Part shown: positions 43,353 through 55,500 of the stretch, piece after piece
How the letters are laid out: the number at the start of each line of letters is the position of its first letter
How positions within the stretch are numbered: the first letter of the stretch is position 1
Source: Catenaria anguillulae PL171
Taxonomy: Eukaryota; Blastocladiomycota; Blastocladiomycetes; Blastocladiales; Catenariaceae
DNA: 64,000 bases
Assembly (NCBI GenBank): GCA_002102555.1
Contig: MCFL01000063.1
Span: 62,001-126,000 of the forward strand
Direction: 5' to 3'
The notes under the pieces: generated by a model
What the model saw: the letters and a program-made list of their open reading frames with translations, nothing else
Told to the model about the DNA's origin: nothing
Database searches by the model: none
Translations under genes and position numbers: made by a program

Positions 43353-46300
43353 TCACACCAGCTGACTTTCCTTCGCCAGCGCATAAAACAAACCCCCCTC
43401 TGATCTCTTCAACAGCTCCGCCGGCGCTCCAACCTCAACCACCTTTCCATCACTCAGAACCACTACGGTATCATAATCCAGCACTGTATCAATCCTGTGT
43501 GCAATCGTGATGACCGTGTGATCCGCAAACTCTGTGCGAATCGCTCGCTGTACAACGGCATCACTCGCACCATCAAGCTTGGCTGTGGCCTCGTCAAGCA
43601 CAAGCACCTTGGACTTGCGCAACATTGCACGCGCAAGAACCAGCAGCTGCGATTGGCCTGCAGAAAGCGATGTGGGCGTGAGCGGGGCGTCGAGCCCATC
43701 GTCGAGCGTGCGAACATGGTTGCCGAGGGTGGATGCGTCAAGGGCACGCCATAGGTCGGCGTCGGACGCGAGACCCAGCGGATCGAGGTTGTCGCGAACC
43801 GAGGCGGAAAAGATGGTACTATATCAAACGATAAGAAAAAGTTTGAGCGGTTGCTGAGCAACTTGTCAAGCGCGGACGGAGCACATACGGGTCCTGCGGC
43901 AAAATGGTCAAGCGAGTACGAAGAGTGTCGAGATCAATGTCGGAAATGTTGATCCCGTCAATTTGAATGGAGCCCGCCGTTGCCTCGAGAATGCGGAACA
44001 AGGACAGAACAGTGTTCGTCTTGCCACTACCGGTCCGACTATACGTTATAACAAGAGTCATTTAGCGGAATGTCACGAATGAGAGGGTGAGGATGTGATT
44101 GAAAAATCATGGACGAACCCAACAATAGCAACCCTGGAGCCGCCCTCAATCTTGAGATCAATCACATTCAACACGGGTGGCAATTCGTCACGATACTTGG
44201 TCGCAAACGACTCAAACTGGATTTCGCCCCGTTGTGGCCAGGAGCCGTCAACCTTGCGTGCACCAGGCGGATTGCGCTCAGGCTGCAGCTCCGTGTACTC
44301 GTTGATGCGTTCCACCGACACGAGTGCGTTTTCAATCGACGCCAAGTTACTGATTGTACCTGAAAGTTGGAACAGAATGCTGGATGATTGCAACAGGGCA
44401 ACACCAACGAGCGTCGCGCTTGCGGTGGGCGTGAGCACGGTCATGAAGGTCAATCCGCTCACTAACACTTTGCCCAATACGTCTTGTACAAGTGAGCGCC
44501 AGCCAGCGAGGGCAGCCTGAATGACACATATGCAGCACACGCATCGGTCAGTGCACGAAATAAGGGACTTGGTCCTAGGCCGACCAAGGACGTACCGAGT
44601 TGTATTCGCCAACCGCTGCGCGGTCAAGTGACTTGACGGCTTCGTCCATGAAACGATCCGCATGACAAAAGCCGCGGATGGTGGTGATTCCGTCAACCGA
44701 CTCGGAAAAATGCTGGAGGACTGGAGACGTCAACACGGCGGAAATGCGCTCGACTTCTCGTGACGCGGTCAAGTAAATGGCTTGCACGAGCTGGAACAGC
44801 AACGACGCGGGCAAAACCAAGACGAGGAACCATGGCGTCGCCATGGCAATTGTGATGATGGTGCCGATGAGGCCGAGGAGTTGACCGAGAAACATGTACA
44901 TGAGCGACGGGCTGGGCGAATCGTACGGCAATGCGTGAGTGGTTCGGTAGCTGATACAAAACGAAATGGACGCACAGTCGAGAATCCACTGCCTGCTGGT
45001 CATTGACGAGTCGATTGAGGATCTGGCCCGCGGGAGTGGCATTGAAAAAGGACATGGGTGCCGCGAATACAGCCTTGACGATTTTTACTTGAGTCGCGCG
45101 GGCTGCCCGCAATCCCACGATCCCGAATCCAAAGTAGGGCGTAACAACGCCCAGCGCGACGAGGACGAGCACGAGGCCAGAGTATACGAGCGCCCAATAA
45201 CCGACGTTGGATGGAGTTGTTGCAAAGGTCGCGGCATATCCCTACATATAGTTGTAAGAAACTTGTTAGACCAAGTGAAGAACTGAACAAGAATGGAAAA
45301 AAAAGCGTTGGCGAACCAGCCAGAAGGTGACAATAATGCCCATTGTTTGGCCCAACCCCACAAGGAATACGTAAACAGCGAAATACCCTGCACCGCAATG
45401 CGACAGATATGAATGGTACACCCGCATGCCGACCGATTCTGATTGCTTTGCCTCGCTTGTGGGTGCCGCCACCGTGGCAACAGGTGGGGCCGCGACGCTC
45501 GACTGTTCTTGGGCTTCGCCCGCCCCTTCTTGTGCGTCCTGCTGGTCCACAATCGTGGCCTCATCTGTATCCTTGCCGCTCCCGACCCGCTTGGCCATGT
45601 ACTCGTCCACCATTCCCCTGACAACGCCACCCTCTTTGTCCATCAACTCGGCATACGACCCATACTCTGCAACCATTCCGCCATTGATCAATAGCACACG
45701 ATCAAACGCGGCCAACCGATTCAATCCATTCGTCACCATCACCACTGTCACCGCGCCGTCGGACAACAAGCCCGACTTTGGCGCAAACAATGCGTCAAAA
45801 ATCTCCCGTTCCACGTGCGCATCCACACTCGAAAGCGGGTCATCCATGAGCACCACATCGGCCGCGCCCATGAGCACAGCATACACGGCCCGCGCAAGCG
45901 CCAGCCTGGCCTTTTGCCCACCCGACAACTGTCTTCCCTTGTCACCAATCACTTGCAGATGACCGTCGGGAAAGCCTGCCACATCTGCGCGCAAGGCGCA
46001 CGCGCCGATCACGGCATCGTACTTATTCTGGTTGAGCGGCAGTCCAAACAGGACGTTACTCTGAAGGGTCGCGTGCGAGATCCACGTAGACTGGGAAACG
46101 TAAGCAGCGCCCTTTGCTCGCAACGTCACCGAGCCGCCAAGACAATCGATTTCGCCGAGCATGCATGCGAGCAAGGCGGACTTGCCCGAACCAACTGGGC
46201 CGACCACGGCCGTGCGCGACCCGCGAGCCAACGTGAGCGCGCGTGGAACCGAAAGCGCGAGGCGTAACGGGTCGTTTGTAAATGAAAACTTGCCGTCGAG

Positions 46301-48529
46301 AATGCGAACTGCCCAAGGCAATGCCGACCCAACCGTCTCCAATAATGGCCGCCCCTCGTCGTCGTCGAGGTCGCCCTGTTCGTCCGTCGGCGCATACCGT
46401 TGCACGTAATCCTTGCGCTCCTCCTGCCCCAAAAAGTCGCCCACGCGCTTTGCCGCCGCGTATGCCTGGACAAACGGCGGCCACCCATACATGATGGCCG
46501 AAATGGGATGATCCAACATGCTCACAATGGCCAATGTCGTAAACACTTGGGCCTCTGAAAGCGCCTGCCCGCGCGTCAGCGCAAGCATAACAAACACGGC
46601 AAATGTTGCAAATGCAGGCACGGCCTCGCCCAATCCCATTTGCAGTGCCCACACGCGCAGTCCGCGTTGGCGGTGCTTGAGCTCGAACTCGCGTGCCGCC
46701 AGAATGCGTGCCGCCATGGCGCCCGTCCAACCGTACAGCTTGAGTCCGAGCATATGTGCAATTGAGTCGGAGGCGAGCTTTGTACGTTGGCCCGCGTGTT
46801 GCATGGTTTGCATGCGATGGTGCATCATGTTGGCTGAAATGCGTGCGAGAAGCGGCGACGAGCCCATGATGATGAGCGGCGGCAGGACGCACAGCCACCC
46901 GACTTGAGCGTACAAGAGAACCAGGGCCACGACAAACACGATGGGTGCGCTGTACATTGCCAAAAAGAAGCCAAGTGGAGTCACGAGACTATCGGCATCG
47001 GCTTGCGTGTGTTGGAGGATTTCGCCCAAGTTTGTGGTTTCGCGGTGCGAGCAGAGGCGCAGGGTTTTTGGCGTAGATGAGGTGCGAGATGCCTGATTTG
47101 ATGGCCAGGTTGAGCTGGGCCACACGCAGGCCCACATATGTATCCGTGATGGTGGTGAGAAGATTGAGCACGAGATAGACAATGGCAATGGTGATGCCGT
47201 CCGAGAGTGGATAGGCCGTGGGAGTGCCGCGGGCTTTGACGTAGGACACAAAGTATCTTTTGACATGTAGAATCGTGTCAGCTTGTTCATGACCGTACCA
47301 AACGAGCGGGGAATAAGGAGATGTACGTACCCAATGAATGTGGGCTGCAAAAACGCAACTGCAGTATCAAGCGTCTTGACCACAAGCAACGGCGCATACC
47401 GACTGAGCACAGTACGGATAAACACCTTGGCAAACGACGGCGACTCTGGTTGCTCGTCCATCTCGCGAATCCACTGCTTTTGCAGCCGCTCGCCATTGAC
47501 CCTGGTACTTAGGCGAGCAGGAATGGCCCACATGTCTGCTTGATCGAGCACCTTGCGCTGGGCACGCTTGAGCATGGGTACGACCCAGGCAAACGCCAGC
47601 TGGTTGAAGAAAGACGCCGACGCTTCCGGTGTCGGGTTGAATCCAGTCAAGCCGGCTGTGCTGCCAATCGTCGCGCCGCGGCGAGTCCGAGTTGGGCTCA
47701 GACCCTCCACGAACAAAGAAATGCCAGCAAAGATGACGTGGCCCAGCGTCACTTGGGCCATGGAATATCCGACAATCATGATACTCGTTGACGTCGACGA
47801 CGACGACGCCACCGCTGGAGAGTAAACGGGTTGCTCACCCATGGTCAAGGTCCGAAACTGGGCGAGTTGTGTGATAAGCACCACCAAATACACGGCACAC
47901 AGCAACGGGGACGAAGTCGATCCATGGCGAGCGTTGCGGTGCTCGAGCAGCTGGGCAAGAAGGGACCATGCGATGATCACAGTGAGAGCAATGGCCGCGA
48001 CGAGGTTGGATATCGATTGATCGCGGTCATCCGGTCTGGTCGAGAGTGCGAGCTTGGCGGTAACGGCGATGGCGAGTGCGAGGTTGAAGCCCACAGCAAG
48101 CTTGGATGACGGTGAATGGTGTTAGATCACTGGAAAATGAATGCTTTGCTGACGGTTACAGTTTCAATTCCATCTGGATACATACCACTTTGACAGCGCA
48201 CAGCACGGCCCACGGCCACGATTTGGAAGTCGGCGATGATGATCCAGCATTCGCCTCCGCCGCAGTTGAGATTGGACTGCGAATGTGGCCACGAACCAAT
48301 TGCTTGGCCCTCACAATCAGGCACAGTACCAGCAGGGTAAATGCGGTGGGGATGAGGACGCCTTGCTGGAAGCACACATCAAGGTCGACATGTGTCGTGC
48401 CAGGAGCGATGATGGTCTGCAAGTAATGATCACATTCGCAGTCAAAGATGTCAATTGATCAAACTCGGGCAGGCGTTGAACATAAATACCAACCAATGGG
48501 CCCCGGTGAGTGCAGAATGGACGGGACAT
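43353..48529 (-). CDS. MRP-type (ABCC) ABC transporter, nine exons, one frame break
   Basis: Exons 48529-48494, 48416-48186, 48100-47331, 47256-45317, 45241-44976, 44911-44596, 44516-44119, 44038-43889 and 43818-43353; introns 64-85 bp. About 1523 residues. N-terminal helices ([16 protein letters not shown] onward) are followed by TMD1, NBD1 (Walker [12 protein letters not shown], signature [14 protein letters not shown], Walker [15 protein letters not shown]), TMD2 ([15 protein letters not shown]) and NBD2 ([37 protein letters not shown]). ABCC proteins export conjugates and drugs at the vacuole or plasma membrane. In exon 4 the frame changes at a T5 run (47065-47069): SHLIYAK reads in one frame, TLRLCSH in the next, one base in surplus. 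Confidence 0.93.
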
Positions 48530-49344
48530 GGCGATGACGGCCGAGGTGGAGATGTCTCAGATTCTCAGGATCAGCTTCGTAAAGAACTGAGAGTGGGTAA
48601 ATACAAAGGCGCAAAACGTCACTGACTGTTGCTGATGCTGGCGCGGAATGCATGAAGCTGCTGCAAGCTAGTGGCAGTGGGAGGGAGGGAGGGGGCATAT
48701 CGATGTTGCTTTCTTCACGACATGCATGTGCCAGGTTATGTATTTATGCTTGGAGACTGAGAGCCAGGGAGACTGAACCTCATCGTGGAGACGTGCAGGC
48801 ACTTGATCCTCATTTGATCAGGGCTTCTGTCTCGCTGCAACAACTTGTCTCACAATGCGAACAGGCTCTGCCTTGAGGCACAGTCAACCGCATCCGACAA
48901 CGTCTGTCTTCCAGCCCTTGTTGGCGAGGCGGATAAGCTGCTGGTATACTTAGACCCGGACCAGTGCCGTCTGCCCGACATTCAACCGGACATCCCAATC
49001 TGCATCCCAATCCCAGTACAATGGGTGCAGGAGCTGTATGCACTACATACCAAGCAACTGTGTGTATCAGCGAAGTACATGTATTGATAATGCGAAACTA
49101 TACTCGTCACATGCACCTGGGCGCAGACCTGGGCGTGTACAAAGTGAAAATGTATTAATAGTCACACAAATTGAAATAATGATACACTCCGACAACCTCC
49201 TGCGTCCATTACCTCGCATCCCTCCCTCCACGTACATCCGCAAGCGTCACCACGTCACCCATTTCCAACCTGCCAGGCACTGCATTTCCAACCAATGGCG
49301 ACAAGGATGTTACGTGCGGGGTCTGTGAAACAGATTCGCCGCCG
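48530..49344. other. Intergenic region, no gene seen
   Basis: About 815 bp between the ABC transporter start and the stop of the LRR gene. Only short frames. AATGTATTAATAG and TGTATTGATAATG stretches near 49080-49160 may serve 3'-end formation of the LRR gene. Confidence 0.35.
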
Positions 49345-51300
49345 CTATTTTGCCGCATCGGCACACCCACATACCCCACCCACCTCCGTCTCCACTTGAC
49401 TTTGAGCCGCAGACACGGATAGTCGATGGTCGGCACTGGGCAGCCACCGAAGCACACTAGACGCTTGGTCGCCCGCTGCCGCGCGTGTGCCCGCGCCGCC
49501 GCTCATCAACAAAGAGTCACCGAGAGCGGGTGGACTGGACGATGCCGATGCCACAAATTGCGATCGAGCAGTCGCTGCGGCGGCTTCGGATCGCGGGTAC
49601 TGTGCAACCAAACTGGCCGGCGGTGCCTGCGCCGAATCTTGGTCGTCGCCCATGCCTAAATCCATATCCAAATTCGCGTGCTCCATCGAGTCGAGCGCCC
49701 GGTACTCGATGACGCTTGGCGGCAAAATGCTCCGATTGCCTACCCAGCTTTCCGGTCTCGATTCTGGGTCAGGGTGATGGTCGAGCTTGAGCGGCTCGGT
49801 GGTCACAAGCACGGGGGTCGCGGGCGGCGCGGATTTGCGGCGTGTCGTCCATTTGGCAGCGGAGAGCGCGGTGCGAAACACGGACAGTAGCGAGTGGCGT
49901 TTGTGGTGGTCTGCGGGCGCCGCAACAAGCGGGTGCGTGGCCGGTGTGGCGGCAAGGTCGGTGACGGGCGAGGGCGGCGGCGGCGGCGGGTGTGAAATGG
50001 CTGCAGCCGACGTGGATGAAGCGTTGGGGTGCGCGGCAAGGAGTGGGGCAGGTGAGGAAGCAGCAGACGCAGACGATGACGAGGCCGGTGGGTACACGGG
50101 CCACGACTGGCGAATGCCGCCGCCCATCCCTGTAGGTGCGCCCGGCGGCGGCGTTGCATCTGAATGCGGCCACAACGCCGTGGATGGCGACGCGGCTGCC
50201 GCATATGTTGACGACACGTACGATGCACGTTGCACATGCGGCGGCGGGGCATGTGGGTCGTAGCATTGAGATCCGGGTGTCGACGGATACGACCACCGCG
50301 GATCGTACGGATCATAACTGACACGCATGCCCGCTTGTTGCTCACCAATAAACGACAAGCGTGGATCCGAAGGGGTGGCTGCTCCGGGCGTACTGGGCGT
50401 TGCCGAGGATCCCTCGGCCGCCGCAGCCGTACTGCTCGCCATACTACTGCGTTTCATGGCTGCCCTGGCCATTTGTGGGCCGAGCGCCTCGAGCGCCGGG
50501 TCCACGCCAAGTGCACTTGCCTGTTGGACGCGAATGCGACGCAGTTCACCCAGCAACTGGTCCTTTTCCACGGTCGCTTGGTCGCGCGCGCGGTCCCACC
50601 GGTAGCACACGACAATCATGGTGATGAGTGCCAGGGTGACAGTGATGGAGGCGGCAATCAGGATGATCACGTCCGAGGTCCACTGGAAATTGTCAAATGG
50701 CCCTGGTTTCGGGCACTCGGGCAAGGAGGCTGGCAGCGAATTGCGGCAGGCGGATGGGAACGATGAGGCGGATGGGTAGCAAGTGTAGTTGGCCGTGGAC
50801 GAGGTGAGCGCACATGCCGAGATGGATTTCGGGAATGGTGGGATCGGGCCGCTCAAGCTGGTGGACGACAGGTCGAGTGCAATGAGGTTGGGCGGCAGCG
50901 AGTTGGGCGGAATGGGGCCCGAGATGCCCGTAGAGGCGAGCGAGAGCGATCGCAGGGCGGTCAAGTGTGAGAGGGCGCCCAGGGAAGGAATGGACCCAAC
51001 AAGGAGCGGATTGCCGGCCAGGTCGAGCAGTTCCAAGGAGGCGGCGAGCGGCGATGCGGACTGCAAGGGCAGAGGCAGCGAGGTCAGGTTGCCCTGCAGC
51101 GATTGACGGGGCCAGGCAATGGCCTTGACATTGTCGAGCGTGCAAGAAATGCCCGGCCAGGCGCAGCACCCCGTGCCCGCGGCCGAGTCGGTACCTGGGG
51201 CGAGCGGCAAGTTGAGGTGTCGGGCGAGAGCGGCGACGGCGGCGCATGGAGCTTGGCTCTGGCCGGGGTCTTGAGTCTGAGCCTGAGCTTGCGTGATCAT
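49345..51300 (-). CDS. Plant-style LRR single-pass membrane protein without kinase
   Basis: 651 residues in one frame. A Cys pair GCCAWPGISC (residues ~45-53) is like the LRR N-terminal cap of plant receptors. Three to four LRRs follow, such as LELLDLAGNPLLVGSIP, LRSLSLASTGISGPIP and LIALDLSSTSLSGPIP. A juxtamembrane Cys cluster, a transmembrane helix at 210-233 (VIILIAASITVTLALITMIV) and a long, disordered Ser/Pro/Ala-rich cytoplasmic tail come next. There is no kinase domain. No signal peptide precedes the ectodomain (starts MITQAQAQTQD), so a first exon encoding it is probably missing upstream. Possibly a cell-surface recognition or wall-sensing protein. Confidence 0.8.
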   Translation of the reverse strand: MITQAQAQTQDPGQSQAPCAAVAALARHLNLPLAPGTDSAAGTGCCAWPGISCTLDNVKAIAWPRQSLQGNLTSLPLPLQSASPLAASLELLDLAGNPLLVGSIPSLGALSHLTALRSLSLASTGISGPIPPNSLPPNLIALDLSSTSLSGPIPPFPKSISACALTSSTANYTCYPSASSFPSACRNSLPASLPECPKPGPFDNFQWTSDVIILIAASITVTLALITMIVVCYRWDRARDQATVEKDQLLGELRRIRVQQASALGVDPALEALGPQMARAAMKRSSMASSTAAAAEGSSATPSTPGAATPSDPRLSFIGEQQAGMRVSYDPYDPRWSYPSTPGSQCYDPHAPPPHVQRASYVSSTYAAAASPSTALWPHSDATPPPGAPTGMGGGIRQSWPVYPPASSSSASAASSPAPLLAAHPNASSTSAAAISHPPPPPPSPVTDLAATPATHPLVAAPADHHKRHSLLSVFRTALSAAKWTTRRKSAPPATPVLVTTEPLKLDHHPDPESRPESWVGNRSILPPSVIEYRALDSMEHANLDMDLGMGDDQDSAQAPPASLVAQYPRSEAAAATARSQFVASASSSPPALGDSLLMSGGAGTRAAAGDQASSVLRWLPSADHRLSVSAAQSQVETEVGGVCGCADAAK

Positions 51301-51677
51301 GATTTTTTCATATCGATCTCAATGGAAATTCGTGCAGAATACGGAACGTTTATGTCATGAAATGAAAGCAGGGAGAGGATGCAGATTGGCAGCTCGCGGG
51401 TGGGAAGTGGGAAGTGGAGTGGGAACTCTACATGTGCACTGTGTCATGTGGCACTGTGGCACAACACATTCGGACATTCTGGTGCACCGCCTTGCGCTAC
51501 TGAAGGATGGAAGTGCTCGAGAAGGTTTCTGGAACCCTCTTCGACCATCTTGTCATCCGTTGACGTGTTGTCCGATAGTGGCATGTTACGCATGTTCATT
51601 GATTCAATCGCTCTCTGGCTAAGGGCAAGCACGCCACGACCATACAAATCAGCAACCGCGACCTTTCACAAGTGACC
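51301..51677. promoter_or_regulatory. Divergent promoter region of LRR gene and FHIT
   Basis: About 375 bp between divergent starts. The missing signal-peptide exon of the LRR gene could lie here or beyond, but no short frame with a hydrophobic start and good donor was found. Confidence 0.3.
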
Positions 51678-52235
51678 ATGTCTGCATCCGCCTCTGCCGC
51701 CGCCCAGCAAGTCCTCTTCCACTTTGGCAAGTGGCCCATCCCGCAGGGCGAAGTCTTTTTCACGTCCGCCCTGTCCTTTGCCGTCGTCAACTACAAGCCT
51801 GTCCTCCCCGGCCACGTCCTCGTGTGCCCGCGCCGCATCGTCCCGCGATTTGCCGACCTGACCCCGGCCGAGCTCTCTGATCTGTGGTCCATGTCACAGC
51901 GTGTCGGCAATGTCGTGGAGCGCCATTTCAAGGCAGACAGCTTGACGTTTGCCGTGCAAGACGGACCCAGTGCGGGCCAGACGGTGCCCCACGTTCACGT
52001 CCATGTGATTCCCAGGCGTGCGGGTGATTTCGACAAGAATGATGAGATTTACGACAAGATTGAGCAAGTCGAAAAGGACGGGCTGGGCAGGGTTCCAAAC
52101 AAGGACAAGGGTAAGGGAAAAGGTATGGATGCAGACGAGGACCGCAAGCCCAGGACGCTGGCCGAGATGGAGGTGGAGGCAAAGCAGTTGCTGGCCTACT
52201 TTCCGGCCGAGGAGCAGGCAATCAAGTTGGACTAG
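51678..52235 (+). CDS. FHIT: FHIT-type diadenosine polyphosphate hydrolase (HIT family)
   Basis: 185 residues, one exon, starting at ATG 51678. Hydrolyses Ap3A-type dinucleotides. The HIT motif HVHVHVIPRRAGDF and the preceding QDGPSAGQTVPHVHVH are diagnostic; upstream FAVVNYKPVLPGHVLVCPRR and RVGNVVERHFKADSLTF match human FHIT and yeast HNT2. The linker after the motif has a Lys/Gly-rich run (KDKGKGKGMD), as seen in variable FHIT tails. Intact. Confidence 0.95.
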   Translation: MSASASAAAQQVLFHFGKWPIPQGEVFFTSALSFAVVNYKPVLPGHVLVCPRRIVPRFADLTPAELSDLWSMSQRVGNVVERHFKADSLTFAVQDGPSAGQTVPHVHVHVIPRRAGDFDKNDEIYDKIEQVEKDGLGRVPNKDKGKGKGMDADEDRKPRTLAEMEVEAKQLLAYFPAEEQAIKLD

Positions 52236-52570
52236 CTCAGAGCTCCCAACTCCTAACGATGTGTCGCTCATCATCCTAATCCTTGGGTTGACTGCATCTT
52301 GCACTGTGCATTCTGGAGCGTGAAATAGAGTGCATTTTATGACATCCTATTACCCACCGCGAAGTAAATGTACCGAGCAATCTCCATCATTGACGGCATC
52401 CCAGACTTGACCGACCAGCTCTCCCGTACACTCTCGTCGAGACAAAGTCGGATCGGCGGCGAAGATCCACACGGTCTTTTTTATGTCGGCCACCTCCACA
52501 CGAAGCGAATGTTGTCAAAACCACAATGTCGACCTCGCAATGAATTCCAATCTCAAGGAAACCTTGGGCA

Positions 52571-55500
52571 ATGGACTCTTCCTCATCAGTATCATCGCCT
52601 CAGCTGCACTTGGCTCATGTCCGCCCGTGGACACCGCCGCGTGCCCTTGGCACTGACCACGACGCAGACCTTGACAAGAGCCATGATCTGGAACCTGATC
52701 AGCAACCAACTCCAACACTTCACAGCCTCCACCCGTTTGGCCAATCCTTGACTCGGTTTTCCGCGTCCTCTTCCCTCGAATATCCACCTCCGTTCCCTCC
52801 AAACTCCCAATACTCCCACCTCTTGCATGCTGGCATCCTTCACGAGCTCCTTCTCCTGCGCACGTCTCCGCCCAAACTGCTCTGGCGCAAAGCCGGCCAC
52901 CATGCCCCCATTGACCTGTCACCCACCCCTCCACTCACCACCCTATCTGCCTGCCTGTGCTATCTGCCACGCTGGACACCTCACCCAGTCGCCGTCCAAG
53001 TGCTCTCTGACGGCCTCATCAAATGCACCGACCTGGGCACGGGTGCCGTGCGATGGGCCTCCGTGATGCTGCCCGGGCGCGCAACCCATGTCATTCGCCT
53101 GGGATCCAATGGCGTTGCTTTCTTTTCCACACCGCCTACGTCCCCCGGCAAGCCGTTGCCGACCGGCGCCCTGGGTACCGATCTCGTCTGTGTGCTCGTG
53201 GATCATCCATCTGCCCAACAATCTCTGCTTGCCGTGTACAAACCTGGGCGCGTGCTTACGGGATACCTGAGTCCATCGGCCATGCGCGTGTTTGCTGACG
53301 GGAACTTGTGGGCGAGTGCAGGCAATGGCGAGCTGCATGTGTTTCAAGTCACCAGAGCACCCGAGATGGACGTGTACCCAGGAATGCCCGTTGTAGAGGT
53401 GGACGACGAGCCCACAATGATGGAGGGCGTGGAAGAATCGTTTGCCGAGGAGGTATCTGTGGTGGTGCCACCCGCGAACATAGCTTCCAGGCGCTCGGCG
53501 TCATCGGCGTCGAACGCCTCGGTGGCAGCCATCCCAAGCTCAAGCAGTAAACCCGCATCCAAAAAGACTGGGTCCTCGGCAGCTGCATCAAGGAAATCTG
53601 GCGCTCGGGCGTCCAAAAAGTCGGGCCGCCCGTCAAGTCGCCGCACCAGCGTCACGCCCGCCAACTCGCGTTCCACCCCAGCCGCAGACATGTCCCCGCC
53701 ACAATCGCCGCCGACGCCGTCCACTGCTGCTGCTGCTGCCGACGACGAAACGACTCGCCAGCAACACGAAAAGGATCGTGCAAATGCCACAGTACTGCAC
53801 ACACAACCCCTGCGTGCGCCGCGATCGGCATTGGCTCTGGCGCCGTCTGCCACTGACAATGACGACCAAGTGACTTGTGCGCGCGTCGTCCTGGTACCCC
53901 TAAGCGCTTCCGAAGTCCACGTGCCCGTTGTCAACATGGTCGAGTGTGAGGATGCTGCGGGCAACATGTGTGTTGCAATGCACTTTGCCGACGGCGCAGT
54001 CACAGTACATGTGGTTGCAGATGCCAATCACACCAACCGATTGAGTCTTGTGGCTTTATTTGAACGCGTCCATTCCATGGTTGGTGTGCGCGTGTGGGGA
54101 AAGAAGGGCGTTGCGGTGGTGACACGTGAGGGTGCCGTGCACGTGTGGGCTGGACATGCAAATGCGCTCAGTGTCAATGTGGGGACGCGTACACTGGTGA
54201 TGGGATTGGGTGACGGGCTCTTGTTTTGGGACAAGGACTTGGACCAGTATGTTCAAGCATCCTTGGCGAGCACCAGGTGGGACAAGTCGTCAGAGATGCG
54301 AAAAGTGTTGGATGTGCTTGGGTGTGTGCTTCCACTCAATGCGTACCTTCCCATTCGCGACACAGACAAGGTCACGGAATCGCTATCCTCGCTCATCCTC
54401 GCGGTTGTCTCGAGCGACTCCCGTCACCATGCCCTCCTCTGTGCCGTCTCGGCGGCGCTCTTTTTGCTCGTTCAAGAGTGGTCACTCAACGACCTCGAGC
54501 AGCGATCGGCTCGGTATTTGGCCGAGGCGCTTGTACCTGTGCTAGTCGAGATTGGGTGGGTTCAGCATGTCGAGTACTTGGCTCATCGGCACTTTGTGGA
54601 TCGACTCGACCGGGTTGTCGGTAGGTTGGAGGACAAGTTGCGGGCCGACGCGGACGAGCCGCGGCCGCAGTGTCTGGTTGCATTCGCGACACACGAGAAT
54701 GGTGCGGATGATTGGCCTACGATCAGTGATTTGCGGAGCCGGTTTGGCATCAACAACGAGCCGTCCGCCATTTCAACTCTTACGGATCAGGACGTGTATC
54801 CCATGACGAGTGCGTTAGCACACCTGCTTCACTCACTGCACACGAGTACCAGTCCCGAAACCCTTCTCGATCACCTTTCGCCTGCACTTGCCGACTTGTA
54901 CTCGCTTTGGCAATCGACCCCTGCACGCTTCAACTTGCTCCCGCTCGGCTGGCGCCTGCTCGTCACGTCGACCATTGAGCTCGCACGTCTCGAGCCAGAG
55001 TGTGTCGGCGCACTCCCGTTTTCAGCAACCGCGTTTCTCGACCGAAATGACCTCAACTTTGGCGCACAACCTCCGAGTACTGCGATATCTCGATCGCCGG
55101 CTACAAGCGGGCAAGACGATGACCCCTCGCAACACACGTTGCACGACCCACACGATCTGTCCATGGCTCGTCAAATGCTCACCATCCCCGCGACCTTGCA
55201 CGTTGCCTATGCGTACAAGTACGTGAAATTGGGCCGCGCCGAGCACCTCGAGAACCAGGAACAAGATGCAGTCATCGAGCGGACCGTTGCGCGCGTTCTT
55301 GCCGTGTACCCAGGCGCCGCTGCTCTCGATTTCAAGAGCATTCCCTACACTGGCTTTTCGCCCACCAACCCAGTTCCAGTCCCGATCACGGTTGACATCA
55401 ACTTTCAGGTACGCGCGACAGGCAACGTGGCATGTGATCCAGTCCGACTTGTGATTCCACCTGCAGACCCAACCGATCGCGAGTACAACTGGGTCCTGTT

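Noticed and set aside
52368-52751. Upstream exon of APC1
   Set aside because: The frame has no APC1-like content and the ATG at 52571 already opens a plausible N-terminus.
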